From Sediminibacterium sp. (GTDB taxonomy: Bacteria; Bacteroidota; Bacteroidia; Chitinophagales; Chitinophagaceae), in contig JAURIP010000084.1 of the NCBI GenBank assembly GCA_030832695.1, forward strand, positions 1-6,911: a DNA stretch of 6,911 nt, written 5' to 3'. Below, piece by piece: positions 5,787 to 6,911 of the stretch. Position 1 is the stretch's first letter. Every line of letters starts with the position of its first letter. The position numbers and the translations under genes were made by a program. The notes below the pieces were generated by a model. It saw only the letters and a program-made list of their open reading frames with translations. It had not been told where the DNA came from and made no database searches.

Positions 5787-6911
5787 TTGCTAAAAAACAA
5801 GCTTACCATACTGAGAATTGTGATTGCTACAGTGGTAGGGCTACTCCTATTTTGCTATTTATTATTATTACTTCCATGGGTACAAAATAAATTAATTACT
5901 AGGGTTGCAAGTAGTTTATCCAAATCCATTGGAACGGAAGTAAAGATTGGGCATGTAGGGTTTTCACTATTCAATAGATTGGACCTCGAAGATATTCTGA
6001 TTAAAGATGAGAAAAATGACACTTTAGTTTATTCTAAAATAGGTAAGCTGCGATTGACCGACTTGTATTTTTCCAAATCAGCACCTGTCATAAGATATAT
6101 TGGATTAGAAGGTACCCGGATTTATTTAAACAGAACAGCCCCAAAATGGAACTACCAATTTTTATTGGACTACATGAATAAAGACAGTTCCAATCAAAAA
6201 ACAACTGACTTAGATATTAAGAAAATTGATTTAAGTGATTTCCGTTTTATTTTAGATGACCAATGGAATGGTGAAAAAACAGAATTAGCAGCAAAAAATG
6301 TCTTACTAAATATAAAGTCGATTAATCAAACGAATAAGCGGATTGTCATTGACCAATTGATCGTCAATAAGCCCTTCATTAACCTACATTCCTACGAGGG
6401 AAAAAACACGACTGTACAAAAGGACACCAATCAACGTGATTTCAAACCCGCAAAATTAAACCCCAGTGATCTAAACATTGTAGCCAACGAAATACAAGTC
6501 ATCAATGGAAAGTTTTTAATCGAATACGGCTTTGAAAAACCAGTTCCCTATTTTGATGGCGCACACATTCGCATGCATGAACTAAATGCACAAATATATA
6601 ATGCAACCTTATCCAAAGATACCATTACTGCAAAAGTAAATTTAAGCGTAAAAGAAAGATCAGGTATTGAAATAAAAAAATTAAATACCCAATTTAAGCT
6701 AACGCCTCAAATAATGGAGTTTGCGCAATTGTCATTAAAAACGAACAATAGCGTTATTGGCCCCTATTATGCAATGCAATACAAAAGTTTTAAAAAAGAT
6801 TTTAATAATTACATGCAAAGTGTGACCATGAAGGCGCACTTTGAAAATTCATTGGTTTCCATTAAAGATATTGCCTACTTCACACCTGCTTTAAATAATA
6901 TTGATCAAAAA
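5787..6911 (+). CDS. TamB/AsmA-like envelope assembly protein, 3'-truncated, TTG start
   Basis: N-terminal 375 residues of a large envelope protein; the frame is open to the window end. An in-frame TAG at 5763-5765 limits the start, no in-frame ATG occurs before the Met in L-L-D-Y-M-N near residue 130, and the TTG at 5787 gives a sensible N-terminus (M-L-K-N-K-L-T-I-L-R), so I chose it. One membrane helix covers about residues 10-29 and is followed by P-W-V-Q-N-K and the segment S-L-S-K-S-I-G-T-E-V-K-I-G at about 44-55, then D-L-E-D-I-L-I-K-D at 66-74, typical of TamB/AsmA N-termini. The rest is strand-rich and polar, as expected for a beta-groove protein anchored in the inner membrane and reaching into the periplasm. 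Bacteroidota relatives usually exceed 1,000 residues, so most of it lies outside. It follows the gamma-glutamyltransferase by 50 bp with no terminator, so read-through is likely. Family is fairly sure; exact role (outer-membrane protein assembly or phospholipid transport) is not. Confidence 0.82.
   Translation, partial: MLKNKLTILRIVIATVVGLLLFCYLLLLLPWVQNKLITRVASSLSKSIGTEVKIGHVGFSLFNRLDLEDILIKDEKNDTLVYSKIGKLRLTDLYFSKSAPVIRYIGLEGTRIYLNRTAPKWNYQFLLDYMNKDSSNQKTTDLDIKKIDLSDFRFILDDQWNGEKTELAAKNVLLNIKSINQTNKRIVIDQLIVNKPFINLHSYEGKNTTVQKDTNQRDFKPAKLNPSDLNIVANEIQVINGKFLIEYGFEKPVPYFDGAHIRMHELNAQIYNATLSKDTITAKVNLSVKERSGIEIKKLNTQFKLTPQIMEFAQLSLKTNNSVIGPYYAMQYKSFKKDFNNYMQSVTMKAHFENSLVSIKDIAYFTPALNNIDQK

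Overview
The window looks like chromosomal DNA of a Bacteroidota bacterium, probably of the Chitinophagaceae/Sphingobacteriales type; the lineage is inferred and was not tested. The reasons are the AT-rich sequence, A-rich leaders in place of Shine-Dalgarno sites, signal peptides cut before Gln (…SNA|Q, …SKA|Q), TTTG/TAnnTTTG-like promoter elements, and protein families typical of that phylum (a large secreted PIG-L deacetylase and a TamB-like protein). I see no insertion sequence, phage gene, CRISPR array, tRNA or rRNA.

Layout, left to right: (1) the 3' part of an APC-superfamily amino-acid permease on the + strand (1-1218). (2) Converging on it after 13 bp, a two-gene minus-strand unit: a secreted PIG-L/LmbE deacetylase of 786 residues (1390-3750), followed 17 bp later by a 46-residue two-helix membrane protein (1232-1372) that is easy to miss. 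(3) A 246-bp divergent spacer (3751-3996) holding two promoter-like units that point towards the next gene and share an 11-base C-rich repeat, plus two short inverted repeats. (4) A complete periplasmic gamma-glutamyltransferase on the + strand (3997-5736). (5) After 50 bp, the 5' part of a TamB/AsmA-like envelope protein (5787 to the window end), which seems to start at TTG and has no ATG near its N-terminus.

Functional picture: the genes concern the cell envelope and periplasm. Gamma-glutamyltransferase would cleave glutathione and other gamma-glutamyl compounds outside the inner membrane. The permease could import amino acids. The PIG-L protein would remove acetyl groups from an unknown N-acetylated sugar substrate after export. 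The TamB-like protein would span the periplasm and help outer-membrane assembly or lipid transport. Nothing in the sequence proves that these genes act in one pathway. No obviously new multi-gene system is present; the points most worth checking are the TTG-start gene, the small membrane protein, the repeated promoter-like units and the cysteine-free GATase-like domain of the PIG-L protein.
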